A stretch of DNA of 64,000 nt from Anaerolineales bacterium (GTDB taxonomy: Bacteria; Chloroflexota; Anaerolineae; Anaerolineales; Villigracilaceae), in the NCBI GenBank assembly GCA_015075725.1, contig JABTTV010000001.1, forward strand, positions 1,984,001 through 2,048,000, in the 5' to 3' direction. This document shows positions 14,587 through 23,117 of this stretch, piece by piece (the stretch's first letter is position 1; each line of letters opens with the position of its first letter). The notes under the pieces were generated by a model. It had not been told where the DNA came from. It saw nothing but the letters and a program-made list of their open reading frames with translations, and ran no database searches. A program made the translations under genes and the position numbers.

Positions 14587-14844
14587 ATGTCCCGCCTGGC
14601 TGTTCGTACCATCCTTATTGCGGTGATCGCCCTTGTGATCATCGCTGGAACTTATATGAGCGTGCAAGCCCTGTCTGCCGCCTCTGCGAAGGACAGCAAA
14701 GGCATGTACGTGCTCAGCGGCAACCTGACAAACCCGCTCAAGAATCAGGCAGCGGAGGAGTCCAAGCCGAAATTGGACACCTATCACGAACCTTCTGACG
14801 GGGGGCGCGATTGTGACTCCAAGGGAGATTCGAGCGATCTCTAA
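14587..14844 (+). CDS. Small secreted or membrane-anchored protein of unknown function
   Basis: An 85-residue protein not recognised. Residues 1-30 (MSRLAVRTILIAVIALVIIA) form a signal peptide or membrane anchor; the rest is hydrophilic, with GMYVLSGNLTNPLKNQAAEE and an acidic C-terminus DSKGDSSDL. AAAGGAGATAATCC before the ATG is an excellent ribosome-binding site, and a strong terminator follows, so it looks like a genuine single-gene unit. Two cysteines or zinc-ligand sets are not present (one Cys near the end). Confidence 0.7.
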   Translation: MSRLAVRTILIAVIALVIIAGTYMSVQALSAASAKDSKGMYVLSGNLTNPLKNQAAEESKPKLDTYHEPSDGGRDCDSKGDSSDL

Positions 14845-14860
14845 AAAGCGGTTACCCGCA

Positions 14861-14892
14861 CAGGGCAGTCTCGAACTGCCCTGTTTTCTTTT
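14861..14892 (+). terminator. Intrinsic terminator
   Basis: 9-bp stem CAGGGCAGT (14861-14869) with ACTGCCCTG (14875-14883), 5-nt loop, then TTTTCTTTT. Confidence 0.92.
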
Positions 14893-14942
14893 AATGCAAT
14901 TGATTTGCCATTCCATCCAACCAAGCCTATAATTCATGCTGA

Positions 14943-16841
14943 ATGACTACCATTGATGAGATCAAATCCAAAATAGACATCGTCGACCTCGTTTCTGAGG
15001 CAGGGGTGAAACTGCGCAAGGCTGGTCGAAGCCAGACAGGATTTTGTCCGTTCCACGATAACAAACATACGCCTGCTTTCGTCGTCTGGCCCGAGTCCGG
15101 GACGTGGCGCTGTTTCGGTCAATGCAACGAGGGCGGCGACATCTTCAAATTCGTGATGAAGCGCGAGGGGATCGACTTCAAGGAAGCGCTGCAAAAACTT
15201 GCGGCGCGCGCGGGCGTGGAGATCAAGGAATATCAGCGGGAAACGCCTCAACAGAAGGAAGCCTACCAACACCTTCGCAAACTCTTGGAAGACGCGGTCA
15301 TCTTTTACCACAGCCATTTGCTTGCGAACGGGGAAATCCTCTCGTACCTGCGCGAAAAACGCGGTTTGACCGACGCCACCATCGAGACGTTTGGTTTGGG
15401 TTTTGCGCCTCCCGGTTACGACAATGCCTTGAAGTATTTCACCCAGCGCGGCCATCTCGAACAGGACTTGATGGATGCTGGATTGCTGAGCGAACGCGAC
15501 GACGGCAGGCGTTACGATAAATTCCGCAACCGCATCATGATTCCCATCCGCGACGAACAGGGACGCATGGCGGGTTTCGGCGCGCGCATCGTGGACCCAA
15601 ATGATATTCCAAAGTTCCTGAATTCACCCGAGACCGCGGTCTTTACCAAAGGACATTTGCTCTACGGGTTGGACCGCGCCCGCAAGCCCATCCGCGCGGC
15701 AGACCAGGCTGTGATCGTGGAAGGTTATTTGGATGTCATTGCCTTGCATCAAGCAGGCTATGAGAACGTCGTCTCGCCGATGGGCACGGCGTTGACGGAA
15801 GACCAATTGCGTTTGCTCAAACGCTCGACGAGAAGAATTGTCCTCGCGCTCGACCCGGATGTTGCGGGGCAAAAAGCCGTCTTGCGCGGACTCGACGCGG
15901 CGCGTTCCGCGATGGATAAGGAGGGCGAACTGGCTTTCGATGCGCGGGGCTTGCTTCGGAATGAATCGCGCCTGCAGGCGGATTTGCGCGTTGCAACAAT
16001 GCCGGACGACCTCGACCCGGATGAGATCGTGGCGCGCGATAAAAACGAATGGGCGGGGATCATTGAGAATGCGAAGCCCATCGTCACGCATGTGATGGAG
16101 ACCCTTACTGCCGGGCAGAACCTGAACGACCCAAAGGTGAAGAATCAGATCGCGGCGCAGGTGCTCCCTTTGATAGATGATCTGGGAAGCCCGCTCGAGC
16201 GCGATACGTATCGTCAGGCGCTGGCGAGAATGCTGCGGGTAAACGAAAGTGCGTTGATGGGCGCCCAGCCAAAGGGTCCGGTGATGAGGCGCAAACCACG
16301 CGGGGCTGAATCCGGCGCGAGAGTCGAATCAAAGGGCGTGGCGGCTCATCCAAGAAAGAACATCGAGCATTATTGTCTGGCTGTTCTTTTACGTAAACCG
16401 GAATTGTTGTATCGCCTGGACCGCAGACTGGAAGAGTTCGGCTTGAGCCCCTTGGCGGTGGAGGATTTCGAGTATACTGACCATCAGTTGTTGTTCGAGG
16501 TCTTGAGGCAGGCTATGAGTCAGGATGAGAAGGACCATGGGCATTTTGTCCTCTCGAAGATCCCCGAAGCGCTGACCGCATTGACGACCGAATTGCTTGC
16601 GCAGACCGAGAAACTCGACCCATCGGAGGATAAATTGCTCGATGACCTGCTGGCGCGGTTTTTGGATCTGCGCCGCACCCATGCGATGACGAACGTGAAC
16701 CAGTTGCGATATATGCAGGAGGATGAACAGCAGATCGGCGGCGAGCATTTAAAAATGTACCAGGAACAGACGATCCAGTTCACGCGGCTGCTACGCGGGC
16801 TGGACCAGGCGAAGTTGAAGATGTCGAAACGACAGGCATGA
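14943..16841 (+). CDS. dnaG: DNA primase
   Basis: Makes RNA primers at the replication fork. The N-terminal zinc-binding domain is [12 protein letters not shown] followed by [20 protein letters not shown] (CHC2-type Cys/His ligands). The catalytic core and TOPRIM fold contain [69 protein letters not shown] and [14 protein letters not shown]. The C-terminal domain that binds the DnaB helicase is poorly conserved, as usual. The 632-residue length fits. The start ATG 14943 has little Shine-Dalgarno sequence. The gene is followed by rpoD with a short overlap or short gap, a remnant of the macromolecular synthesis operon without rpsU. Confidence 0.96.
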   Translation: MTTIDEIKSKIDIVDLVSEAGVKLRKAGRSQTGFCPFHDNKHTPAFVVWPESGTWRCFGQCNEGGDIFKFVMKREGIDFKEALQKLAARAGVEIKEYQRETPQQKEAYQHLRKLLEDAVIFYHSHLLANGEILSYLREKRGLTDATIETFGLGFAPPGYDNALKYFTQRGHLEQDLMDAGLLSERDDGRRYDKFRNRIMIPIRDEQGRMAGFGARIVDPNDIPKFLNSPETAVFTKGHLLYGLDRARKPIRAADQAVIVEGYLDVIALHQAGYENVVSPMGTALTEDQLRLLKRSTRRIVLALDPDVAGQKAVLRGLDAARSAMDKEGELAFDARGLLRNESRLQADLRVATMPDDLDPDEIVARDKNEWAGIIENAKPIVTHVMETLTAGQNLNDPKVKNQIAAQVLPLIDDLGSPLERDTYRQALARMLRVNESALMGAQPKGPVMRRKPRGAESGARVESKGVAAHPRKNIEHYCLAVLLRKPELLYRLDRRLEEFGLSPLAVEDFEYTDHQLLFEVLRQAMSQDEKDHGHFVLSKIPEALTALTTELLAQTEKLDPSEDKLLDDLLARFLDLRRTHAMTNVNQLRYMQEDEQQIGGEHLKMYQEQTIQFTRLLRGLDQAKLKMSKRQA

Positions 16842-16888
16842 GATTTCAACGTTCGGGTCGCGACGACACTTTTGGGAAAGGAAGACGA

Positions 16889-18502
16889 ATGTCTCCCAAA
16901 AAACCGGGAAAGAAATCAACTCCGAAAAAAACATCCAGAAAAAGCGCAAAGGGGAAAAAACAAAAAAAGAAGCAACAAAGCGCGCCGATCGTTCATGCCG
17001 TGCTGGGATCGCTCGATCAGCGGGCACCCACGCCGGATTTTGTCGGGGACGATTTCATCGAACCGGACGAATCGATTCTGACCCAGCAGGAAGAAGACCT
17101 CGAAGAACAACTCGACCTGCATGCACATTTATCATCCGAGCCCGGCGAAGACCCGGTGCGTCTGTATCTGCGCGAGATCGGACAGGTGAAACTGCTCGAC
17201 GCGGACAGCGAGTTCCGGCTGGCGACCCTGATCGAAGGCGACCGCATGATCGCCACATTGCACAGACTAATAAAACGCAAGGGGGTTTCGCAGGAGGTTT
17301 CGATCTATCATTCGATCCTTTCAGAGATGTTGACCTCCTGGGACCGCCTGATCGAAGATACCGAACGCCTCGAGCACGACCTTCCCAGCATGGCTTTGCT
17401 GCTTGCGGAAGCCCAGTCGCTTCACGCCGGGTGGGAGTTTGATTCGCCGTCCTATCTTCGCGCCTACCTCGACAACGGTCAGTGGGGGGGCAATCACCTT
17501 TGGGATAACCTCGCGCGCCACGCCTACAGTGTTTATCTGTGTTTATATCTCCTTCCATATAAATACGCCGCCTGGCTTGTGGAACACGTCCGCGCCCATC
17601 ACGGTTTCCCATCCCAGCGCACATTATTCCGCAACCTGCCTCCAGACGGAGAATTGACCGCAGAAATAAACGCAGTCCGCGCGCGCGCCTCGGAGGCGCA
17701 GCAATCTCTCGTCCGCGCGAACTTGCGGCTGGTGGTGAGCGTCGCCAAACGATATTTGGGACGCGGCATTCCATTGCTCGATCTGATCCAGGAAGGCAAT
17801 ATGGGACTCTTGCGCGCCATCGGCAAGTTCGATCCCCGGCGCGGATTCAAATTCAGCACCTACGCCACCTGGTGGATCCGCCAATCCATCAACCGCTCCA
17901 TCGCCGAACAGGCGCGGACGATCCGCATCCCGGTGCATTTGTTCGAGTCGATCTCAAGGATTTTGCGCGCACAGCGTCATCTTACTCAGGTCTTGGGGCG
18001 CGAGCCGACCAATGAAGATATTGCGCTCGAAGCCGGTTATCTTTCCGCGGTGGATGTTCAATCCATTTTGCGCGCGCATGCCGAGAACAAAACCGTCCCT
18101 CCGGAATTGCAGCGCAAGCTTGATACCGCCTCGCAAAAAGTGACCCGCGCCTTGCGCTCTGCCGAGGAGACCATCTCGCTCGAGGGCCCGGTGGGAGACG
18201 ACGAATCCAGCGCCCTGGGCGATTTCATCGAAGATGAAGATGCGCTCTCTCCAATGGATGCCGCCGCGCGCGAGATGTTGAGGGAGCAGATCACACACGC
18301 GCTTGCTTCATTATCTGAGCGAGAGCGCGATGTGCTCGAACTGCGCTTCGGTCTCAAGGACGGGCGCGAACACACGCTCGAAGAGGTCAGCCGCTATTTC
18401 GATGTGACGCGCGAGCGGGTCCGCCAGATCGAGGCGAAGGCGCTTCGGAAGTTAAGGCATCCGAGCAAGAGCAGGGAGTTGAGGGATTATTTGGGGGATT
18501 GA
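16889..18502 (+). CDS. rpoD: Primary RNA polymerase sigma factor, sigma-70
   Basis: Directs RNA polymerase to housekeeping promoters. After a Lys/Ser-rich N-terminus ([20 protein letters not shown]) come region 1.2 ([20 protein letters not shown]), region 2 ([60 protein letters not shown]), region 3 ([14 protein letters not shown]) and region 4 ([40 protein letters not shown]). About 537 residues from ATG 16889, which has AAAGGAAG before it; an earlier ATG at 16838 overlaps the dnaG stop and is possible. A non-conserved insert of about 140 residues between 1.2 and 2.1 is normal for RpoD. Confidence 0.96.
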   Translation: MSPKKPGKKSTPKKTSRKSAKGKKQKKKQQSAPIVHAVLGSLDQRAPTPDFVGDDFIEPDESILTQQEEDLEEQLDLHAHLSSEPGEDPVRLYLREIGQVKLLDADSEFRLATLIEGDRMIATLHRLIKRKGVSQEVSIYHSILSEMLTSWDRLIEDTERLEHDLPSMALLLAEAQSLHAGWEFDSPSYLRAYLDNGQWGGNHLWDNLARHAYSVYLCLYLLPYKYAAWLVEHVRAHHGFPSQRTLFRNLPPDGELTAEINAVRARASEAQQSLVRANLRLVVSVAKRYLGRGIPLLDLIQEGNMGLLRAIGKFDPRRGFKFSTYATWWIRQSINRSIAEQARTIRIPVHLFESISRILRAQRHLTQVLGREPTNEDIALEAGYLSAVDVQSILRAHAENKTVPPELQRKLDTASQKVTRALRSAEETISLEGPVGDDESSALGDFIEDEDALSPMDAAAREMLREQITHALASLSERERDVLELRFGLKDGREHTLEEVSRYFDVTRERVRQIEAKALRKLRHPSKSRELRDYLGD

Positions 18503-18677
18503 AGAAGCATCTGAAGATAGGTCAGTAATGGGGAATGCAAGTGAACCCAAAGAGATTTTCCCAACATGACAAATATCATCAATTTTGTGAAAAGGGGCAC
18601 TTTTTCTAGGCGTTAAAAACCCTTTGTGATATACTTTCGCGAACTGTGCAAGATTTCACACATCCACCGAGGTGTTT
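18503..18677 (+). promoter_or_regulatory. Promoter region of the nuo operon
   Basis: An extended -10 element TGATATACT is at 18627-18635; no good -35 hexamer is visible, as expected for extended -10 promoters. A GAGGTG ribosome-binding site precedes the nuoA ATG. No other gene in this gap. Confidence 0.6.
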
Positions 18678-19034
18678 ATGTTGTTGGAATACATTGCCAT
18701 CGGGGTGATGATCGCTGTTGCCACCCTGATCGCCTTTATCGCGATCGGCCTGGGGGAATTGTTCGGACCGAAGAAGAAATCAGCAGGAAAGGATATGCCT
18801 TATGAATCGGGCATGAATCCGTACGGAGAAGGGACGCGGCGCATGCCGGTCCGTTTCTATTTGATCGCGGTCCTGTTCATTTTGTTCGACATCGAAGTTG
18901 TGTTCTTCCTGCCCTGGGCGATCGCCTTCCGCCAGCTCGGCCTGTTCGGCTTGATCGAGATGGTCGTCTTTATCGTCATCCTTCTTATCGGTTACGTGTA
19001 TGCGTGGAAAAAAGGAGCCCTGGAATGGGAGTAG
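18678..19034 (+). CDS. nuoA: NADH-quinone oxidoreductase subunit A
   Basis: Small membrane subunit of complex I (118 residues, three helices). The conserved [20 protein letters not shown] and [17 protein letters not shown] blocks are diagnostic (Ser-Gly before the variable loop, FDIEVVF). ATG 18678 is chosen over a GTG at 18672 because GAGG lies 6 bases before it. The 3' end overlaps nuoB by 10 bases. First gene of the 14-gene operon. Confidence 0.96.
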   Translation: MLLEYIAIGVMIAVATLIAFIAIGLGELFGPKKKSAGKDMPYESGMNPYGEGTRRMPVRFYLIAVLFILFDIEVVFFLPWAIAFRQLGLFGLIEMVVFIVILLIGYVYAWKKGALEWE

Positions 19035-19519
19035 AGCAAAAACTCGGCAACATGGGCGTGGTCACCACCACGCTTGAAAATGTTATCAACTGGTCGCGCA
19101 CCAATGCGATGTGGCCCATGCTGTTCGGCCTGGCGTGCTGCGCCATCGAGATGATGTCGGCGCAGGCGGCGCATTACGACATGAGCCGCTTTGGCATGGA
19201 ACTGATGCGCGCCAGCCCGCGCCAGTCGGATTTGATGATCGTGGCGGGGCGCGTCTCGAAGAAAATGGGACCCGTCCTGCGTCGTTTGTACGACCAGATG
19301 CCCGAGCCGAAATGGGTGATCGCCATGGGCGATTGCGCCTCCTGCGGCGGGGTCTTCAATAACTATGCCATCTACCAGGGCGTGGACGAAGTCGTTCCGG
19401 TGGATGTTTACGTGGCGGGCTGCCCTCCGCGCCCCGAGGCGTTGATTCACGGCGTGTTGACGTTGTATGAAAAGGTCAAGGGTATAAAACTCGCCGAGAA
19501 AACGGTGGAAGAAAAGTAA
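19025..19519 (+). CDS. nuoB: NADH-quinone oxidoreductase subunit B
   Basis: Carries iron-sulfur cluster N2, the last electron carrier before quinone. Ligands are in [17 protein letters not shown] (paired cysteines), [13 protein letters not shown] and [34 protein letters not shown] is also conserved. 164 residues from ATG 19025; the longer frame from 19004 lies within nuoA. Confidence 0.97.
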   Translation: MGVEQKLGNMGVVTTTLENVINWSRTNAMWPMLFGLACCAIEMMSAQAAHYDMSRFGMELMRASPRQSDLMIVAGRVSKKMGPVLRRLYDQMPEPKWVIAMGDCASCGGVFNNYAIYQGVDEVVPVDVYVAGCPPRPEALIHGVLTLYEKVKGIKLAEKTVEEK

Positions 19520-19528
19520 TCAACAATT

Positions 19529-19557
19529 CCTGACAGGTTTTCGAAAACCCGCCAGGT
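19529..19557. repeat. TGAC-type palindromic repeat between nuoB and nuoC
   Basis: CCTGACAGGTTTTCGAAAAC followed by CCGCCAGG forms an imperfect stem. Related elements are at 43792-43813 and 48121-48151, the latter acting as a terminator. Here the T tract is missing, so read-through is expected. Confidence 0.65.
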
Positions 19558-19573
19558 CTCTTGGAATCGATAT

Positions 19574-20086
19574 ATGGAAAAATCCCTCGAACCCATCCTG
19601 AAGAACTTGCAGGATAAATTTGGCGCGACCCTCGAAGAATTTCGCGGCGAAGCGCAATGCATCGTCAAGGCGGAACAAATCGTCGGAGCCTTGACGACCC
19701 TGCGGGACGCGCACCACTTCGAACTGCTGTCGGCGCAAACCGCAGTCGATTATTTCCCGCAGACCGCACCGAGGTTTCATGTCATTTATCAGTTGACATC
19801 CATCTCGAAAAACCTGTCGGTGCAGTTGAGAGTCCCGGTCGGCGCAGACAACCCAAAGGTCCCGACTGCGGCGAATGTTTACAAAACAGCGGTCTGGCGT
19901 GAACGCGAACTCATCGATATGTTCGGCATCGAGTTCGAAGGTCATCCCGATCCGCGCCGCATTTTAATGCCGGAGGGGACGGAAGGACATCCGCTGCGAA
20001 AGGATTTCCCGCTCGGCTACGAAGAACCGCAGTTCACGTTCAACTTCGAAGAGATCGACCTCCGCAAGCCGTACGCAAAGGAATAA
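19574..20086 (+). CDS. nuoC: NADH-quinone oxidoreductase subunit C
   Basis: 30-kDa subunit of the peripheral arm, 170 residues. FELLSAQTAVDYFPQTAPRF, then VYKTAVWRERELIDMFGIEF and EGHPDPRRILMPEGTEGHPL, RKDFPLGYEEPQF are the family signature (ERE-DMFGI and DPRR). It is separate from nuoD, not fused. It lies 2 bases upstream of nuoD. Confidence 0.96.
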   Translation: MEKSLEPILKNLQDKFGATLEEFRGEAQCIVKAEQIVGALTTLRDAHHFELLSAQTAVDYFPQTAPRFHVIYQLTSISKNLSVQLRVPVGADNPKVPTAANVYKTAVWRERELIDMFGIEFEGHPDPRRILMPEGTEGHPLRKDFPLGYEEPQFTFNFEEIDLRKPYAKE

Positions 20087-20088
20087 CC

Positions 20089-21318
20089 ATGGCACAGCTC
20101 GAAGAAGTCACCGTAGACTTATATAAACATCTTGTTTCAGAACGCGCCATTACCGGTGAGACCATGTTGTTGAACATGGGTCCCCAACATCCGTCCACGC
20201 ACGGCGTGTTGCGGCTGTTGCTGGAACTGGATGGCGAGGTCGTCGTCAACTGCATCCCCGATGTCGGCTTTTTGCATACCGGCGTCGAGAAGAACATGGA
20301 AGCCAAGACCTACCAAAAGGCGGAGGTGATGACCGACCGCCTCGATTACATGAACACAATGGGCAACAACCTCGCTTACGTGATGGCGGTGGAAAAACTG
20401 GTCGACCTCGATGTGCCGCCGCGCGCCCAAGCCCTGCGCGTCATCCTGGTGGAACTTCAGCGCATCGCTTCGCATTTGGTCTGGCTCGGCACTTCGGGCC
20501 TCGATCTCGCTGCGATGTCCATGTTCCTTTATTGCTTCCGCGAGCGCGAACAAATTCTCGATATCTTCGAACTTGTCTCCGGTCAACGGATGATGACGAC
20601 CTATATCCGCCCCGGCGGCGTGTGGCGGGATGTGCCGGTCGAGTTCGAAAAGGCCGTGCGCGATTTCATCAAGATCTTCCCCAAGCGGATCGACGAATAC
20701 GAAAGATTATTGACGAAGAATCCGCTTTTCATCGACCGTATGGTGGATATCGGCTACCTGAGCAAAGAGACGGCTCTTTCCTACGGGGTGACGGGTCCCA
20801 CCCTGCGAGCCTCGGGCGTCGATTGGGACCTTCGCAAGACCCGTCCATACATGGGATATGAGCAGTACGATTTCGATGTGCCGGTGCTGACCGAGGGCGA
20901 TACCTACGCGCGTTACCTTGTGCGCATCGAGGAATTGCGCCAGTCCTTGCGGATCGTCGAGCAGGCGTTGAATAAACTGCCAATGGGACCGGTTCGCTCG
21001 GACAACCGCAAATACGTCCCGCCGCCGCGCTCGGAGATCGGCTTGAGCATGGAAGCTCTCATCCATCACTTCAAGTTATGGACGGAGGGTTTCCTTGCCC
21101 CGAATGCATCCGTTTACAGCGCAGTGGAATCACCGCGCGGTGAATTGGGGGTCCTGCTCGAAGGGGACGGCGGACCCAAGCCGCGGCGGATCCACATGCG
21201 CACGCCATCGTTCGACAACCTTGCCGTCCTCCCGGAACTTGTCAAGGGACACCTGGTTGCCGACCTGGTCGCCATCCTCGCCTCCATCGATATCGTCCTC
21301 GGAGATATTGACCGATGA
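20089..21318 (+). CDS. nuoD: NADH-quinone oxidoreductase subunit D
   Basis: 49-kDa subunit that forms the quinone site with NuoB. MLLNMGPQHPSTHGVLRLLL is the quinone-site His-containing loop, GVEKNMEAKTYQKAEVMTDR and YMNTMGNNLAYVMAVEKL follow, and the C-terminus VLGDIDR is the family end. 409 residues. The stop overlaps the nuoE start. Confidence 0.97.
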   Translation: MAQLEEVTVDLYKHLVSERAITGETMLLNMGPQHPSTHGVLRLLLELDGEVVVNCIPDVGFLHTGVEKNMEAKTYQKAEVMTDRLDYMNTMGNNLAYVMAVEKLVDLDVPPRAQALRVILVELQRIASHLVWLGTSGLDLAAMSMFLYCFREREQILDIFELVSGQRMMTTYIRPGGVWRDVPVEFEKAVRDFIKIFPKRIDEYERLLTKNPLFIDRMVDIGYLSKETALSYGVTGPTLRASGVDWDLRKTRPYMGYEQYDFDVPVLTEGDTYARYLVRIEELRQSLRIVEQALNKLPMGPVRSDNRKYVPPPRSEIGLSMEALIHHFKLWTEGFLAPNASVYSAVESPRGELGVLLEGDGGPKPRRIHMRTPSFDNLAVLPELVKGHLVADLVAILASIDIVLGDIDR

Positions 21319-21812
21319 GCCTTGAAAAAAAATACGCGAAGGAAATCAAACAAATCCTTGCCAAATACCCGCCGGAGCATAAGCGCTCGGCGGTCATGCC
21401 CTTGCTCTACCTTGCCCAACGCGAGGCGGGGTACATCAACAAGGAAGCGATGAAGGAAATCGCCCATCTGCTCGACATCACCGAGACGGATGTCGCTTCC
21501 ATTGTCGGGTTCTACACGCTGTATCACGATAGGAAAGCCGGGAAGTATCGCATGCAGGTCTGTACCGACCTGCCCTGCGCGCTCCGGGGCGCGGACGAAT
21601 TCCTCGATAAATTATGCGGGAACCTTGGAATCAAAGTGGGCGAGACGACGGAAGATGGATTGGTCACGGTCGAATCTGTGATGTGCCTTGCCGCCTGCGA
21701 CCGCGCTCCCATGTTCCAGACCCAGGGACCGGACGGCATCAAATATCACGAGTATATGACCGTGGACAGGACGATGGAATTGATCGAGGCGTTGAAAGGG
21801 GTGAAGGAATGA
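21315..21812 (+). CDS. nuoE: NADH-quinone oxidoreductase subunit E
   Basis: 24-kDa [2Fe-2S] thioredoxin-like subunit (165 residues). Cluster ligands are in VCTDLPCALRGADEFLDKL and VMCLAACDRAPMFQTQGPDG. KRSAVMPLLYLAQREAGYIN and VASIVGFYTLYHDRKAGKYR are typical. It overlaps nuoD by 4 bases and nuoF by 4 bases. Its presence with nuoF and nuoG shows an NADH-oxidising module. Confidence 0.96.
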   Translation: MSLEKKYAKEIKQILAKYPPEHKRSAVMPLLYLAQREAGYINKEAMKEIAHLLDITETDVASIVGFYTLYHDRKAGKYRMQVCTDLPCALRGADEFLDKLCGNLGIKVGETTEDGLVTVESVMCLAACDRAPMFQTQGPDGIKYHEYMTVDRTMELIEALKGVKE

Positions 21813-23056
21813 CCCACATCCTTTTGCGCCACCGCGACGTCCCGGATATCAACAAGCTCAGCGTTTATAAAAAGAACGGCGGTTTCGACGCGTTTAAAAA
21901 AGCGGTCACCAGGATGAAGCCGAACGAAGTGACCGATGTGGTCAAAGCCTCTGGCTTGAAGGGAAGAGGCGGCGCGGGCTTCCCGACCGGCATGAAGTGG
22001 GCGTTCATCGACAAAAATAACTGGCCTCACTATGTAGTGGCAAATGCGGATGAGTCCGAGCCGGGCACATTCAAAGACCGCGAGATCATGGAAAGCAATC
22101 CCTTCCAATTTTTGGAGGGTCTGGCAATTGCCTGTTATGCCGTTGGCGCAACTGTGGCGTACGTATATTTACGCGGCGAGTTCTGGGAACTGGCTGCCTT
22201 CCTCGACCAGAAGATCGCCGAGATGGAAGAGGCGGGTTATCTCGGCGACAACCTGTTCGGGAAAGATTATTCGTTGAGGATTTTCACGCACCTCGGCGCG
22301 GGCGCGTACATTTGCGGTGAAGAAACGGCATTGCTCGAATCGCTCGAGGGCAAACGCGGTCAACCGCGAGTCCGCCCCCCGTTCCCGCCTTCGTTCGGTC
22401 TGTACGGCAAGCCGACGATCATCAATAATGTGGAAACGTTTACAAACGTGCCGCCCATTATCGCCAACGGCGCGGACTGGTACAAGAACATCGGCACCGC
22501 CGACAGCGCGGGCGTAAAAGTTTTTTCGCTTTCAGGGCGGGTGCGCAAACCCGGGAATTACGAACTTCCCTTCGGATCGACCTTTCGTAACTTGATCTAC
22601 GAACACGGCATGGGAATCCAGGAAGGACGACCCATCAAAGCCATCATGCCCGCCGGCGCTTCGTCTTCTTTGATCGTGGTGGATGAAAAAGTATTGGATA
22701 CGCCGATGGATTACGCCACCGTGCGCACGTTGGGCGCCGATCTCGGCTCCGCCTCGGTGATCGTGCTGGACGACACCGTGGACATCGACTGGGTCATCAA
22801 TAAGACGATCCACTTCTTCAAGCACGAATCCTGCGGGAAGTGCACTCCCTGCCGCGAGGGCAATCACTGGATGCGCAACCTGACGGAACGCATTCATCAG
22901 GGAACAGGTTCCGGCGAAGATGTATCCCTGCTGTTGAATGTTGCAAAACAAATGCAGGGGAAATGCCTGTGCGCATTGGGCGAATTCGCCACCATGGCGG
23001 TGGTGACGGGCATCGAAAGGTTCCCGGAGGATTTCAAGAAAACGGTAAAGGCGTAA
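21809..23056 (+). CDS. nuoF: NADH-quinone oxidoreductase subunit F
   Basis: 51-kDa subunit with FMN, the NADH site and cluster N3. GLKGRGGAGFPTGMKWAF and NADESEPGTFKDREIMESNP bind NADH and FMN, ICGEETALLESLEGKRGQPR follows, and N3 ligands lie in ESCGKCTPCREGNHWM with the fourth in KCLCALGEFA. 415 residues from ATG 21809, preceded by GAAGGA; the longer upstream frame overlaps nuoE and is not used. Confidence 0.97.
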   Translation: MTHILLRHRDVPDINKLSVYKKNGGFDAFKKAVTRMKPNEVTDVVKASGLKGRGGAGFPTGMKWAFIDKNNWPHYVVANADESEPGTFKDREIMESNPFQFLEGLAIACYAVGATVAYVYLRGEFWELAAFLDQKIAEMEEAGYLGDNLFGKDYSLRIFTHLGAGAYICGEETALLESLEGKRGQPRVRPPFPPSFGLYGKPTIINNVETFTNVPPIIANGADWYKNIGTADSAGVKVFSLSGRVRKPGNYELPFGSTFRNLIYEHGMGIQEGRPIKAIMPAGASSSLIVVDEKVLDTPMDYATVRTLGADLGSASVIVLDDTVDIDWVINKTIHFFKHESCGKCTPCREGNHWMRNLTERIHQGTGSGEDVSLLLNVAKQMQGKCLCALGEFATMAVVTGIERFPEDFKKTVKA

Positions 23057-23117
23057 AACGATATTCGATAATCGGTATTCAAAGTTCGAATGATGAATAT
23101 CGTTTCCCGGAGACTTA
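23057..23117. repeat. Word repeat between nuoF and nuoG
   Basis: ACGATATTCGATAATCGGTA and ATGATGAATATCGTTTCC form a loose inverted pair (ACGATATTC / GAATATCGT) just before the nuoG ribosome-binding site GGAGAC. Confidence 0.55.
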